This document shows, piece by piece, positions 45,528-54,350 of a stretch of DNA of 64,000 bases. A program made the position numbers and the translations under genes. The notes under the pieces were generated by a model. That model searched no databases. It saw nothing but the letters and a program-made list of their open reading frames with translations, and was not told the origin of the DNA. Source of the DNA: a bacterium. Its GTDB lineage: Bacteria > Elusimicrobiota > Elusimicrobia > Elusimicrobiales > UBA9959. The stretch is taken from assembly GCA_021786295.1 (NCBI GenBank), contig JAJYNO010000017.1:114389-178388 (forward strand), written 5' to 3'. Within the stretch, counting starts at the first letter, position 1, and every line of letters starts with the position of its first letter.

Positions 45528-46280
45528 ATGGTTATTCCTTTCATAGTCATACTGGTCATTTCCGGGGTCTTCTCCATGTTCGGCAAGGGCGGCGGCTCGC
45601 TCTACACGCCGGTGCTGGTCATGCTGGGGCTGCCGGTGGGAGCCTCCGTAGCTACCGCTCTTTTCCTTAACCTCGTCACCGCCGTGGTGGCCACCGTGGT
45701 TTTCGCCCGCAACCGGCTGGTGGATTTCAGGTTCTGTTACGTCTTCCTGCCGGGCACGGTGATAGGCTCCCTCGCGGGCGCGCTGCTCTCGGCGTACGCG
45801 CCCGGTGATCTGATCATGGGGATCTTCTCCGCGTTCCTTTACGCGGCCGGGATAATAATGGCCTTCTCCAAAAAAGAACCGCCGGGCCAGGTACAGAAGC
45901 CTATGACGCCGGGACTTACGGCGCTGGTGGTCGCTTTTTCCTTCGGCGTGGGCGTGCTCTCAAGCCTTTTGGGCGTTGGCGGCGGGCTGCTCATCTTCCC
46001 GTTCCTGGTGCTCTACATGAAGTATCCCGCGCAGAAAGCGGCGGGCGCCAATTCCTTTATAGTGGCGGTCAGCTCTCTTGTGGGCACGGCGGGGCATTTC
46101 GCCTCGGCGCACGCGCCGCTGCCCCTGATGATCGCCGCCTCCATCGCCTGCGTAATAGGCTCCAGCGTCGGCTCCCATGTCACGGTGAAAGCCAGCCCGG
46201 CTTTCGTCAAGATAGCCTTCGCCTTCATCATGTGGTTCTTCGCCACGCAGATAGCGCTGAAACTGGCCGGGGTGACCTGA
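45528..46280 (+). CDS. TauE/SafE-family anion exporter
   Basis: 250 residues, eight TM helices in two related halves: GVFSMFGKGGGSLYTPVLVMLGLP and GVLSSLLGVGGGLLIFPFLVLYMK are the two signature repeats. The family moves sulfite, sulfoacetate and other organic anions. Neighbours do not fix the substrate: an FmdE gene upstream and an orphan PhnD-like lipoprotein downstream. The ATG follows a GC-rich stretch without a strong ribosome site. Confidence 0.88.
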   Translation: MVIPFIVILVISGVFSMFGKGGGSLYTPVLVMLGLPVGASVATALFLNLVTAVVATVVFARNRLVDFRFCYVFLPGTVIGSLAGALLSAYAPGDLIMGIFSAFLYAAGIIMAFSKKEPPGQVQKPMTPGLTALVVAFSFGVGVLSSLLGVGGGLLIFPFLVLYMKYPAQKAAGANSFIVAVSSLVGTAGHFASAHAPLPLMIAASIACVIGSSVGSHVTVKASPAFVKIAFAFIMWFFATQIALKLAGVT

Positions 46281-46489
46281 ACTGGAAACCGCCGCGGCGC
46301 CGAAGGTCTCTCTTGTAAGCTGCAGGGGGTATGCCGCCCCGAGAAGGACACCGGGTTTTTCCTCCAAGACGCCTATCCGCAGAAGCAGGAGGGGACTTTG
46401 GACCTGACCCCGGCGGATTCCGCGCCTTGCATTGCGGGCCGCTATTATTGTGAAATAGGCTTATATCAGCAAGTCGATAAGGGGAGAAC
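46281..46489. other. 209-base intergenic region
   Basis: No gene is supported here. A short frame reads PKVSLVSCRGYAAPR before a stop and has no start of its own. No terminator hairpin is visible. The next gene has a GGGGAG ribosome site at its end. Confidence 0.4.
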
Positions 46490-47401
46490 ATGAAAACGTT
46501 CACGAAAAGATCGCTTGTCGCCGTACTTCTGCCGGCCATTTTCTTCGCCGGCTGCGCCCGCAGGAACGAATCCACGGTGGGTACGCCGGCCAATCCGCTC
46601 ACCATCGTAGTCTCCCCGGCGCACGCGCCGCGGGACGCCGCGGCCCTCGACGTCATCAAAAAACAGCTTGAGTCCTCCACCGGCATGACGATAAACATCA
46701 GCCAGGCCCCCACCCCGGCCGACACCATAAAGGCCTTCGACGCGGGAAGGACCGACGTCGGGCTGGTGACGCTGGAAGAGTACCTGGTGGCCAGGGAGGA
46801 ATACGGGGTCCACGCCGCGCTGCAGGCGCTGCGCGAGAACGGCCTTTCCGACTATCAGGGCGTCATCCTGACGAAGGCCAAGGGCGGGCCGGTCTCGGTG
46901 GCCGGGCTGGCCGGAAAGAAGGTGGGCTTCGTGGGGCCTTATTCCGTCAGCGGCTTCACGCTGCCGGTCTCCTATCTCAACAAGGCCGGAGTGAAGGTGC
47001 AGCCCGTGTTCGCCGCCAGCCACGAGGAAGTTCTGAAGATGCTGGTCGACGGCAAAGTGGACGCCGCCGCCACCTACGCCAGGCAGATCAAGCACGCGCC
47101 CGGCCTGAAGGTGCTGGCCTACACCGGCACCGTGCCCAACGAACCGCTGATAACCAGGGACGGACTTGCGCCGGAGAAAACCGAGGCCATCGAGAAGGCC
47201 TTCGCCGGTCTGGCTTCGTCCCCAGAGGGCGCCAAGGCTCTCTCCGCCGTGGCCGACATAACCGGCTTCAAGCCGGTGGACAGCGAGGTCTACCGGCCTA
47301 TCCACGACATGCTCCGCTCGGAAGGAAAGTCGGTCTACGACATGGTCCCCGACGGCTGGGACATCTATCACCTGAACCAGCCCTTCATGCCGGAGCGCTG
47401 A
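46490..47401 (+). CDS. orphan PhnD-like periplasmic binding lipoprotein
   Basis: 303 residues. Lipobox FFAGC at about 20 marks it as a membrane-anchored lipoprotein. The rest is the phosphonate/phosphite-type PhnD binding fold (TIVVSPAHAPRDAAALDVIKKQLESSTG, DTIKAFDAGRTDVGLVTLEEYLVAREE, KKVGFVGPYSVSG, VDGKVDAAATYARQIK). No ATPase or permease gene is next to it, so it may be a sensor part, serve a transporter elsewhere, or bind another oxyanion. A strong terminator follows. Confidence 0.85.
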   Translation: MKTFTKRSLVAVLLPAIFFAGCARRNESTVGTPANPLTIVVSPAHAPRDAAALDVIKKQLESSTGMTINISQAPTPADTIKAFDAGRTDVGLVTLEEYLVAREEYGVHAALQALRENGLSDYQGVILTKAKGGPVSVAGLAGKKVGFVGPYSVSGFTLPVSYLNKAGVKVQPVFAASHEEVLKMLVDGKVDAAATYARQIKHAPGLKVLAYTGTVPNEPLITRDGLAPEKTEAIEKAFAGLASSPEGAKALSAVADITGFKPVDSEVYRPIHDMLRSEGKSVYDMVPDGWDIYHLNQPFMPER

Positions 47402-47419
47402 GAGCGCCCGCCGCAGCAA

Positions 47420-47455
47420 GCAAAAAAACCGCGGGCTGCCCCGCGGTTTTTTTGC
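47420..47455. terminator. bidirectional terminator
   Basis: GCAAAAAAACCGCGGG-ctgc-CCCGCGGTTTTTTTGC: a perfect 16-bp stem with T-runs on both strands. It serves the PhnD-like gene and the convergent MFS gene. Confidence 0.93.
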
Positions 47456-47490
47456 GCGCCGCCATCACGCCGGCGCCGGCCAAAGGCGCG

Positions 47491-48819
47491 TTAGTCCGGC
47501 AGCTCGACCTCCTCCAGCGGGGTCAGCTTCGCCCCATGGGGCTTCTCGTTCCACAGCCGCGTCATGACGAAGGCGCCGGCCAGGGAGAAAGGCAATATGG
47601 AGTACGTCCATATGCCCCAGCCGAAGTGGTCGAGGAGCATGCCCATGCCTACGCTCGTGATGCCGCTCGCCACGTACTGGATCCCGTCCAGCATGCCGGC
47701 CGCGGAGGCGGCCCCTTTCTTGCCGCCGAAGTCCATGGAGGCCGTGCCCGAAAGCATGCCGTGCACGCCGAAGATCCACGTGCAGGCGAAGCCTATGCCG
47801 AGGACGGATAAAAGCGGGCTCTTCACGACGCCCAGAGCGATGATCGCCGCCACCTGCATCAGGTAGAAGAAGAACGCCACCGGGGGCCTGCGCGACTGGA
47901 AGACCTTGTCCGAGAGCCAGCCTGCCAGCAGGCCTCCCACGATGCCTCCGACCGTGATGCTTAACCCGAAGTAGTTGAAGTAGTGCGTGCCAGGCGCGAT
48001 GCCGTGCACCGCCTGCAGCCACTCCGGCGCGAAAAAGAGCAGTGACTGGCGCACGAAACCCGTGCAGAATTCCGCCACCATCAGCGTGAGGATGATTTTG
48101 TTGGTGAAGACCTTCTGCACTATGTACCTGAAATTGACGGGCGTTTCATCTCCGTCGGAGGCGTCGGAGGTGGAGAAGTCCGCAAAGCCTGCGTCGGAGG
48201 GGCGGTCGCGCACGAAGAACCAGGAGAGGACGAACATCACGGCCATCGCGATGCTCGGGGCTATGAAAGTGGAATACCAGGGGAGGATGTTCGGGTGGTG
48301 CATGATCCAGCCCGCCGTATCCATCGCGAACACGTAGCCCAGCGAAATCATGATGCCGAAGACGCCGCCGAAGACGCCGCGCTCGTCCACGTGGAACCAG
48401 GGCGCGTTCACCTTCACCACGCTCATCGCGCCGAAGCTCTGGAAGAACATGTTGGCCGAGTAGAGCAGGCTCATGAACAGGATCAGATGGTTGGTGAACC
48501 CGCCCAGGAAGAGCAGGCCCATTACGAGGTTGAAGGTCGCGGCGCCGAAAGCGCCGAGCAGGATCGCCTTGCGCCCGCCGATGCGGTCGGCCAGCGGGCC
48601 GTTGACCAGCTCCGAGAGCGCGTAGGTCCAGAAACCGCACATCGCGATGATGCCGAACTGCGTCTGGCTGCCGCCCAGGAAAGTTTTTTCAACGTAGGGC
48701 TTGATGACGTTGAGGTTGTAGCGCCCCATGTAGAACGTCGCGTAGGTTAGACCGAGTAGGAACCAGTTGGTGAAACGGCGGAGGCGATATTTGGCCGTGT
48801 GCATGGGGGCTTCTGACAT
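47491..48819 (-). CDS. MFS transporter of the OPA (GlpT/UhpT-like) family
   Basis: 442 residues, twelve TMs. The opening RFTNWFLLGLTYATFYMGRYNLNVI and DRIGGRKAILLGAFGAATFNLVMG match organophosphate:phosphate antiporters (GlpT, UhpT) and the sensor UhpC. Candidate substrates are glycerol-3-phosphate or hexose phosphates. A start at 48819 (MSEAPMHTAKYRLRR) has AGGAG upstream. No glycerol or hexose phosphate metabolic gene is near, so the substrate stays open. Confidence 0.88.
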   Translation of the reverse strand: MSEAPMHTAKYRLRRFTNWFLLGLTYATFYMGRYNLNVIKPYVEKTFLGGSQTQFGIIAMCGFWTYALSELVNGPLADRIGGRKAILLGAFGAATFNLVMGLLFLGGFTNHLILFMSLLYSANMFFQSFGAMSVVKVNAPWFHVDERGVFGGVFGIMISLGYVFAMDTAGWIMHHPNILPWYSTFIAPSIAMAVMFVLSWFFVRDRPSDAGFADFSTSDASDGDETPVNFRYIVQKVFTNKIILTLMVAEFCTGFVRQSLLFFAPEWLQAVHGIAPGTHYFNYFGLSITVGGIVGGLLAGWLSDKVFQSRRPPVAFFFYLMQVAAIIALGVVKSPLLSVLGIGFACTWIFGVHGMLSGTASMDFGGKKGAASAAGMLDGIQYVASGITSVGMGMLLDHFGWGIWTYSILPFSLAGAFVMTRLWNEKPHGAKLTPLEEVELPD

Positions 48820-48916
48820 TTTCAGCTCCTGTCGGCTAATCGGGATTAAGAAAGGTACTGGGTAAATTATATAAATTCGGGGAGGAGGGGGGCGTGTAAA
48901 TTCCGGGTAAAGGCGA

Positions 48917-48951
48917 AAAAGACCCCGCGCCTTGCGGGCGCGGGGTCTTTT
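48917..48951 (-). terminator. rho-independent terminator of FadL-type gene
   Basis: AAAAGACCCCGCGCC and GGCGCGGGGTCTTTT pair in a 15-bp stem around a 5-nt loop; the minus-strand end is T-rich. Confidence 0.9.
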
Positions 48952-48973
48952 GACCGCGGTCAGGCCGTCGGGC

Positions 48974-50203
48974 TCAGAACTTGTAGCCGACGCTGATGGC
49001 CGGCACCTGCGCGTTGCACTTGTAGGTGCCGTTAAGCGTGTTCGTGTCGCCGAAAGGCGTGTCGTCCGCCGTGCTGTCGCTGATCTTCCGGTTAACGAAC
49101 ATTACGTACGCGTAGGAAGCGTCCACCACTATGTTCCCTTTGGTCCAGCCGGCGCCCACGGAGAGGGCCACGCGGTCGGAGTCCGGGATGATCGAATCGA
49201 AGTACCGCTCCTTTACCGGATTAAAGTCGTAGAAGGCTCCGGCGCGGAAGCTCCAGGCTTCGGAGTACTTGTACTCGGTGCCGGCGCGCAGGGCCCAGAC
49301 GCTCTGCCAGTCCTTGGCCTCCACGCTGGTGTTAGTCACTGGGACCAGAGGATCCAATCCGTGCATATAGGTGGTCAGCGCCGTGATGGTGTTGGACTTC
49401 ACGGTCAGGGCGTGGTAGGTGGCCCAGTCGGTATAGTCGGCGGTGGCCGAGACCAGCCATTTCCGGTTCACCTTGTAGGCCGCGCCGGCCTGGAAGGTGT
49501 CGGGCAGCGTTATCCTGGTGGAGGCGTCGTTGGAACTGCCCAGGGCCGGAGCCGTGGCGTTGCCGTCCACGTCTATCTTCACCGGGCTGCGGTAGCTGGC
49601 GCCCAGGTTCCACTTCTCGTTGAGCTTGTAGAACGCGGCGGCGTTGTAGCCCCAGCCGTTGCCGTTGCCGGAAAGATGGAGCGTGGAGTTGTATAGCTTA
49701 GCGCCCAGGTACATGTAGTCGGCGCCCAGGGCCACGGACAGTTTGTCGTCGACCTTGTAGGCGGCGTTGAAGTTGTAGTTGAAGTCCTCGATGTCGGAAT
49801 AGGTAGCGACCGCGGCCGTCTTGGACGTGGACTTCCAGTCCGTGGACAGGCCGAACGGGGCGTTGAAGCCGAAGCCGAGCGCCCATTTTTCGTTGAGCCT
49901 GTGCGTGGCGTAGAAATAGGGAGGAACGTGCATCACCTTGGCGATCTTGTCCGAGCCGCCGGCGTATTCGTGCTTCATCTGGGGGTAGACCATCGCCGAG
50001 CCCAGCGAGAGGTTGGTCTTCTCCAGGCCGGTCATGGCGGCGGGATTGTACCAGACGGCGGACGGGTTGTCGGCCACGGCCACGAAAGAGTCGCCCATGG
50101 CGGTAGCCTTGGCGTCCTGCTCGGCCAGGCGGAAGCCGGCCGCGTTGGCGCCGACGGCCATGCCCATCACGGCGGCCGCGGCTAATGCTGATATTTTCAT
50201 CAA
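48974..50203 (-). CDS. FadL/OmpP1/TodX-family outer membrane transporter
   Basis: 409 residues with a signal peptide (MMKISALAAAAVMGMAVGANA). The plug begins AGFRLAEQDAKATAMGDSFVAVADNPSAVWYNPAAMTGL, the FadL-family hallmark. The remainder is a run of amphipathic beta strands (about 14) ending in F, as outer membrane barrels do. It takes up long-chain fatty acids or aromatic hydrocarbons. It has a very strong AGGAGG ribosome site and a TTTTGTATAAT promoter, suggesting high expression. It stands alone with its own terminator. Confidence 0.92.
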   Translation of the reverse strand: MMKISALAAAAVMGMAVGANAAGFRLAEQDAKATAMGDSFVAVADNPSAVWYNPAAMTGLEKTNLSLGSAMVYPQMKHEYAGGSDKIAKVMHVPPYFYATHRLNEKWALGFGFNAPFGLSTDWKSTSKTAAVATYSDIEDFNYNFNAAYKVDDKLSVALGADYMYLGAKLYNSTLHLSGNGNGWGYNAAAFYKLNEKWNLGASYRSPVKIDVDGNATAPALGSSNDASTRITLPDTFQAGAAYKVNRKWLVSATADYTDWATYHALTVKSNTITALTTYMHGLDPLVPVTNTSVEAKDWQSVWALRAGTEYKYSEAWSFRAGAFYDFNPVKERYFDSIIPDSDRVALSVGAGWTKGNIVVDASYAYVMFVNRKISDSTADDTPFGDTNTLNGTYKCNAQVPAISVGYKF

Positions 50204-50236
50204 TTCCTCCTAACGGTATTTAGAAACTTCCTGTCA

Positions 50237-50247
50237 ATTATACAAAA
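50237..50247 (-). promoter_or_regulatory. -10 box TTTTGTATAAT of FadL-type gene
   Basis: Read on the minus strand, TTTTGTATAAT ends 33 nt before the ATG at 50203, and an AGGAGG ribosome site follows. It is the same motif as at 43, 6041 and 56818, here with a leader. Confidence 0.6.
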
Positions 50248-50288
50248 CCCCGGCCTTCCGTTAAAAAGACCGACAGGGAGGGAAGTCC

Positions 50289-51161
50289 CTACTGGAGGGC
50301 CCAGAATTTCACCGTCCTGTCGTTGGAGGCGGAGGCTATGTACCTGCCGTCCGGGGAGACGTCCACGGAATAGATCTCGTCGGTATGTCCTTCCATGGCG
50401 CGCAGGCAGGTCCCCGTGAGCGGGTCCCAGACCTTAACGGCGGTGCCGCCTGTCACGGCGTATTTGCCGTCCGGGGTGAAGGCCACGCAGTTTATCCAGT
50501 CCGTGTCCTTTATGGAACCAAGCTCTTCTAGCCGCTCCGTGTCCCAGATCTCCAGGCGCTTCTCCATGCCGGTGGCGGCGGCCAGCAGCTTGCCGTTCGG
50601 GGAGAAGGCCAGGCAGCGGACGCCGTAGAGGTAGTCGCCGTTGTCCTTGAGCAGGGCTCCCGCCCTGTCCAGGAGCCGCAGCTCCGCCCCGCCCAGCGCC
50701 AGCCGCCCCTCCGGGGAGAGCGCCAGGGCTTTTATGTCGCCTATGCCAGGCTCCAGGGCGGCTTTCAGCGAGCAGTCCGCCGGGTCCAGGACGTGCACCG
50801 AGCCGTCGTCCGAGCCCGAGTACAGCAGCTTGCCGTCGGGGGAGAAGGCCAGGCAGTTGACCGGCCCGGAATGCCTTTCCGCTTCGCCCAGAAGCGCGCA
50901 GTCCGAGGTCTTCCAGATCTTCACGGTCCTGTCCCAGGAGCCGGTGGCGAAAATATCCCCGTCCGGATCGAAGGCCACGGCGCGCACGTCGCCGGCGTGG
51001 GCCTCTATGGTCTGTATCTCTATCCCGTCCGGGACGCCCCAGAGCTTTACGGCATTGTCCTCTCCCGCCGTGGCCAGGAATTTCCCCGAGGGGGAGAACG
51101 CCAGCGCCAGCACGCCGTCCGTGTGACCTTCCAGAGTCTTTATCAGAGCCGTCTGTTGCAT
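50289..51161 (-). CDS. seven-bladed WD40 repeat protein
   Basis: 290 residues made almost wholly of WD40 repeats, each near 40 residues: GHTDGVLALAFSPSGKFLATAGEDNAVKLW, AHAGDVRAVAFDPDGDIFATGSWDRTVKIW, then five more weaker or matching ones, closing with GHTDEIYSVDVSPDGRYIASASNDRTVKFW. This gives one closed seven-blade propeller. There is no signal peptide or TM, so it is cytoplasmic and probably a protein-binding scaffold. No kinase or other domain is fused. Partners are unknown; the neighbours are unrelated. Confidence 0.9.
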   Translation of the reverse strand: MQQTALIKTLEGHTDGVLALAFSPSGKFLATAGEDNAVKLWGVPDGIEIQTIEAHAGDVRAVAFDPDGDIFATGSWDRTVKIWKTSDCALLGEAERHSGPVNCLAFSPDGKLLYSGSDDGSVHVLDPADCSLKAALEPGIGDIKALALSPEGRLALGGAELRLLDRAGALLKDNGDYLYGVRCLAFSPNGKLLAAATGMEKRLEIWDTERLEELGSIKDTDWINCVAFTPDGKYAVTGGTAVKVWDPLTGTCLRAMEGHTDEIYSVDVSPDGRYIASASNDRTVKFWALQ

Positions 51162-51236
51162 TTTTTCCCCCCGGGTAACGCGAAAACAATAATCTATATT
51201 ATTTCCGCCGCGAATGCAAAAAAGGCGGGGGGGGGC

Positions 51237-51265
51237 TTGCGCGCCGTCTCATCCCGTGGTATACA
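51237..51265 (+). promoter_or_regulatory. promoter TTGCGC-N17-TATACA
   Basis: A fair -35/-10 pair in front of the secreted-protein gene at 51298. AGGAGG-type sequence follows. Confidence 0.45.
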
Positions 51266-51297
51266 TATAGGAGGAAGGTCCCCGACAGGAGAAGCCC

Positions 51298-52197
51298 ATG
51301 AGACCCATGCCATCGCTGATAATTTCCGGTTCACTGCTCCTGGCGCCGTTGGCGGCGCTGTCCGCGCAGCAGGACGGCTCGTTCAGGCCGGACCCTGCCT
51401 CCGGCGCCGCTGCCGCGGCCTCTCCCGCGCCAAGCGCCCCCGAAGCCGAACGGCGGGCCGCGCCGGACGTGGACCTTTTCGGCTGCTTCGGCTATCCATC
51501 CGCCCCGGAAGCCGTTCAGCTGCCGGAAGAGAGGGGCGTCAGAGGGCCGGCCGACGTGGTCTTCACGCTTAAACTGGACACGATAAAGAACGCCTACCTG
51601 AGGCCTTCCCTGGGCTTCGTCACCGGCAGCGGGACCAGGGTTTACGTCAGCGGCACCAAGGCCGCCAACTGCCCCGCCGGCGGGACCTCCTGCAAGGACA
51701 ACGACAAGTTCTTCCTGGTGCTGACCACGGCCCGCGGCGACAGCTATTTCATAAGGGCGATGGACATCGTCAACTGGGGCATCTTCATGAGCGGCTCGCG
51801 CACGGTGACCATCGACGGAGAGAACTACGTGGCCAAGGTGTACGCCAACGCCTCCGCCCCGGCCGACAGCAGGCTGGAGATAAAGGGGCCCCGCGGCGTC
51901 GCTCTCAGCGCCACGCTCAGGCAGATCGGCGACGCCGTGGCCGCCAAGGGCGTGGACGTCACGCTCGACCGCGCCTACAAGCTGGCCTACGGCAACGAGA
52001 TAGTGCAGGGGCCGCAGGGGGGCAGTTTCACCTCCCGGATGCTGGTGCTGCTCATCCCCTACCCCGTGGTGGACGCCTCCACCTACTATATATTCGGCGC
52101 TTCGGAGATAAAACCCTCCGGCACGGCGTTCCCGTCTTTCCATTCAGGCTACGGGTTCAAGCTGGATAACGGCGTGCTCTCCATCTACAGGCTGTAG
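51298..52197 (+). CDS. secreted protein of unknown function
   Basis: 299 residues. Signal peptide MRPMPSLIISGSLLLAPLAALSAQ. A Pro/Ala-rich linker (about 27-65, PASGAAAAASPAPSAPEAE) leads to a mature domain of about 220 residues, rich in beta strands, with two Cys near residue 120 (NCPAGGTSC) that could form a disulfide and VTIDGENYVAKVYANA and LVLLIPYPVVDASTYY. I recognise no family. It has a good promoter and its own terminator, so it is a stand-alone gene. It probably sits in the periplasm or is released. Confidence 0.7.
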   Translation: MRPMPSLIISGSLLLAPLAALSAQQDGSFRPDPASGAAAAASPAPSAPEAERRAAPDVDLFGCFGYPSAPEAVQLPEERGVRGPADVVFTLKLDTIKNAYLRPSLGFVTGSGTRVYVSGTKAANCPAGGTSCKDNDKFFLVLTTARGDSYFIRAMDIVNWGIFMSGSRTVTIDGENYVAKVYANASAPADSRLEIKGPRGVALSATLRQIGDAVAAKGVDVTLDRAYKLAYGNEIVQGPQGGSFTSRMLVLLIPYPVVDASTYYIFGASEIKPSGTAFPSFHSGYGFKLDNGVLSIYRL

Positions 52198-52217
52198 GGG
52201 CCCGGCGCGGCGCTGGA

Positions 52218-52243
52218 GGCCGGGCGCGGGCCCGGCCTTTTTT
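52218..52243 (+). terminator. rho-independent terminator
   Basis: GGCCGGGC-gcgg-GCCCGGCC followed by TTTTTT, after the secreted-protein gene. Confidence 0.9.
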
Positions 52244-52287
52244 GCGCGAGGGCCGCAGGGGGCCGGCCTCCGGGGCGGGGAACTTTA

Positions 52288-52293
52288 TATAAT
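52288..52293 (+). promoter_or_regulatory. -10 box TATAAT of the cysE operon
   Basis: ACTTTATATAAT lies about 33 nt before the ATG at 52327; AAAAAAGGAAAAA supplies the ribosome site. Confidence 0.5.
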
Positions 52294-52326
52294 AAAAGAC
52301 CGGAGCGCGACGTAAAAAAGGAAAAA

Positions 52327-52947
52327 ATGGGATTCACGGAAGATATAAGGACGGTTTTCAGCAAGGACCCGGCAGCCAGGAGCGTGCTGGAGGTCCTGAC
52401 CTGCTACCCTGGCCTCCACGCCGTCTGGCTTTACAGGCCGGCCCACTGGCTCTGGACGCACGGCCTCCTTCTTCCAGCGCGCCTGCTCTCACATCTGGCG
52501 CGCTTCTTCACCGGCGTGGAGATACACCCTGGGGCTAAGATCGGCCGGCGCTTCTTCATAGACCACGGCATGGGCGTCGTTATAGGCGAGACGGCAGAAA
52601 TAGGCGACGACGTGCTGCTGTACCAGGGAGTGGTGCTGGGGGGCGTGTCGCTGGAGCACAAGAAGCGCCATCCGACGCTCGGGAACGGCGTCGTGGTGGG
52701 CGCCGGCGCCGCGGTGCTGGGCGCCATAAGGATCGGGGACCGCTCCCGGATAGGCGCGGGCTCGGTGGTCCTGCAGGAGGTGCCGCCCGACACCACGGTG
52801 TTCGGCGTGCCGGCCCACGGCGGGCGCGGCGGCGCCGGCGGCGCGCAGCTGGACCACAACAAGCTGCCGGATTACTGCGCGCAGGAGATGAGGCGGGTGC
52901 AGCAGGAACTCGACGAGCTGCGCCGCGAGCTGGAGGACCGCAAATGA
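52327..52947 (+). CDS. cysE: serine O-acetyltransferase
   Basis: 206 residues. A short helical N-terminal part is followed by left-handed beta-helix hexapeptide repeats ([57 protein letters not shown]) with the catalytic His in the DHG segment. Reaction: serine + acetyl-CoA to O-acetylserine, first step of cysteine synthesis. The C-terminus is a charged helix ending LEDRK, without the terminal Ile that lets CysE dock into CysK, so the classic cysteine synthase complex may not form. cysK overlaps its stop (ATGA). Confidence 0.94.
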   Translation: MGFTEDIRTVFSKDPAARSVLEVLTCYPGLHAVWLYRPAHWLWTHGLLLPARLLSHLARFFTGVEIHPGAKIGRRFFIDHGMGVVIGETAEIGDDVLLYQGVVLGGVSLEHKKRHPTLGNGVVVGAGAAVLGAIRIGDRSRIGAGSVVLQEVPPDTTVFGVPAHGGRGGAGGAQLDHNKLPDYCAQEMRRVQQELDELRRELEDRK

Positions 52948-53894
52948 AGTACGCCACCGACATGAGCGCCCTGGTGGGCGGGACGCCCCTGGTCAGGCTG
53001 AACCGCTTCGCCGCTCCTTCCGGAGCTCTGCTGCTGGCCAAGCTGGAGTTCTTCAACCCGTCCTCCAGCGTCAAGGACAGGGCCGCCCTGGGCATGATAG
53101 CCGACGCCGAGGAGCGCGGCCTGCTGAAGCCTGGCTCGGTGGTGGTGGAACCCACCAGCGGCAACACCGGCATAGGCCTGGCGTGGCTCTGCGCCATCAG
53201 GGGCTACCGCCTGGTGCTGACCATGCCCGAGACCATGAGCCTGGAGCGCCGCCGGATACTGCACGCTTTCGGCGCGCGGCTCGTCCTCACCCCCGGGGCC
53301 GCCGGCATGGCCGGCGCCGTGGCGGAGGCCGAAAGAATATCTTCCTCTACCCCCGGCGCTTTCATGCCGCGCCAGTTCTCCAACCCCGCCAACCCGGCCA
53401 TGCACCAGCGCACCACCGGCGAGGAGATCTGGAAGGACACCGACGGCAGGGTGGACGTGCTGGTGGCGGGCGTGGGCACCGGCGGCACGCTCACCGGCAT
53501 AGCCCGCTGCCTGAAGAAGCGCAAACCTTCGGTCAGGGTAGTGGCCGTGGAACCGGCGGCCTCGCCGCTGCTTTCCGGCGGCGCCCCCGGCCCGCACCGC
53601 ATACAGGGCATAGGCGCCAATTTCCTGCCCGAGAACCTGGACCGCTCTCTAGTGGACGAGGTCTTCGCGGTGGCCGACGAGGCCGCCGGCGTGGCCGCCC
53701 GCCGCCTGATGAAGGAGGAGGGGATACTGGCCGGCATCTCCTCCGGAGCGGCCGTGCACGCTGCGGCCGCGGTGGCCGCCAGGCCCGATTCGGCCGGCAA
53801 GGTCGTCGTCGCGGTGCTGCCGGACACCGGCGAGCGCTATCTGAGCACCTGGCTTTTCGAGGACCTGCCCCCGCAGGGCGCTTCGGACAGATGA
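52944..53894 (+). CDS. cysK: cysteine synthase (O-acetylserine sulfhydrylase)
   Basis: 316 residues, a PLP fold-type II enzyme. PLP Lys in [11 protein letters not shown], substrate loop [11 protein letters not shown], phosphate-binding GTGGTLTG, and the C-terminal [10 protein letters not shown]. Reaction: O-acetylserine + sulfide to cysteine. Cystathionine beta-synthase activity is less likely because there is no heme or CBS domain and cysE is upstream. ATGA overlaps link it to cysE before and to the nudix gene after. Confidence 0.94.
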   Translation: MKYATDMSALVGGTPLVRLNRFAAPSGALLLAKLEFFNPSSSVKDRAALGMIADAEERGLLKPGSVVVEPTSGNTGIGLAWLCAIRGYRLVLTMPETMSLERRRILHAFGARLVLTPGAAGMAGAVAEAERISSSTPGAFMPRQFSNPANPAMHQRTTGEEIWKDTDGRVDVLVAGVGTGGTLTGIARCLKKRKPSVRVVAVEPAASPLLSGGAPGPHRIQGIGANFLPENLDRSLVDEVFAVADEAAGVAARRLMKEEGILAGISSGAAVHAAAAVAARPDSAGKVVVAVLPDTGERYLSTWLFEDLPPQGASDR

Positions 53895-54349
53895 AACTGG
53901 CCACGCTCTGCTACGTCCGCCGGAACGGCCGGACGCTCATGCTGCACCGCGTCAAAAAGAAGGACGACGTGCACGAGGGCAAGTGGAACGGCCTCGGCGG
54001 CAAGTTCGAGGCGGGCGAGAGCCCGGAGGACTGCGTGCTACGCGAGATAAAGGAGGAGTCCGGCCTTTCGCTAAGATCGCCGGTCCTCAAGGGCGTGCTG
54101 ACGTTCCCCGGATTCGCGCACGGAGAGGACTGGTACGTCTTCGTCTTCACCGCCTCGGAATTCTCCGGAAAACAGATCGATTCCCCGGAGGGCGAGTTGA
54201 AATGGGTCCCGGACCGGGACCTGTTGAAACTGAACCTCTGGGAGGGGGACAGGGTCTTCCTGCCGCTGCTGAAGAGACGCGGCCACTTCTCGGGCAAGTT
54301 CCACTACACCGACGGCCGGCTGGTGCGCTGGTCCGTGGAAAAATACTGA
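53891..54349 (+). CDS. NUDIX hydrolase, MTH1-like 8-oxo-dGTPase type
   Basis: 152 residues. The Nudix box [24 protein letters not shown] (G-x5-E-x7-REUxEExGU) is complete. The start [20 protein letters not shown] and [11 protein letters not shown] resemble MTH1/YtkD-like 8-oxo-dGTP diphosphatases that clean the nucleotide pool. The track start at 53183 is in cysK; the ATG at 53891 overlaps the cysK stop. Preferred substrate is an inference. Confidence 0.9.
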   Translation: MKLATLCYVRRNGRTLMLHRVKKKDDVHEGKWNGLGGKFEAGESPEDCVLREIKEESGLSLRSPVLKGVLTFPGFAHGEDWYVFVFTASEFSGKQIDSPEGELKWVPDRDLLKLNLWEGDRVFLPLLKRRGHFSGKFHYTDGRLVRWSVEKY

Positions 54350-54350
54350 T

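Noticed and set aside
46300-46420. Remnant of a DUF362-like N-terminus (PKVSLVSCRGY)
   Set aside because: The match is about ten residues, has no start codon and stops soon after. It could be chance.
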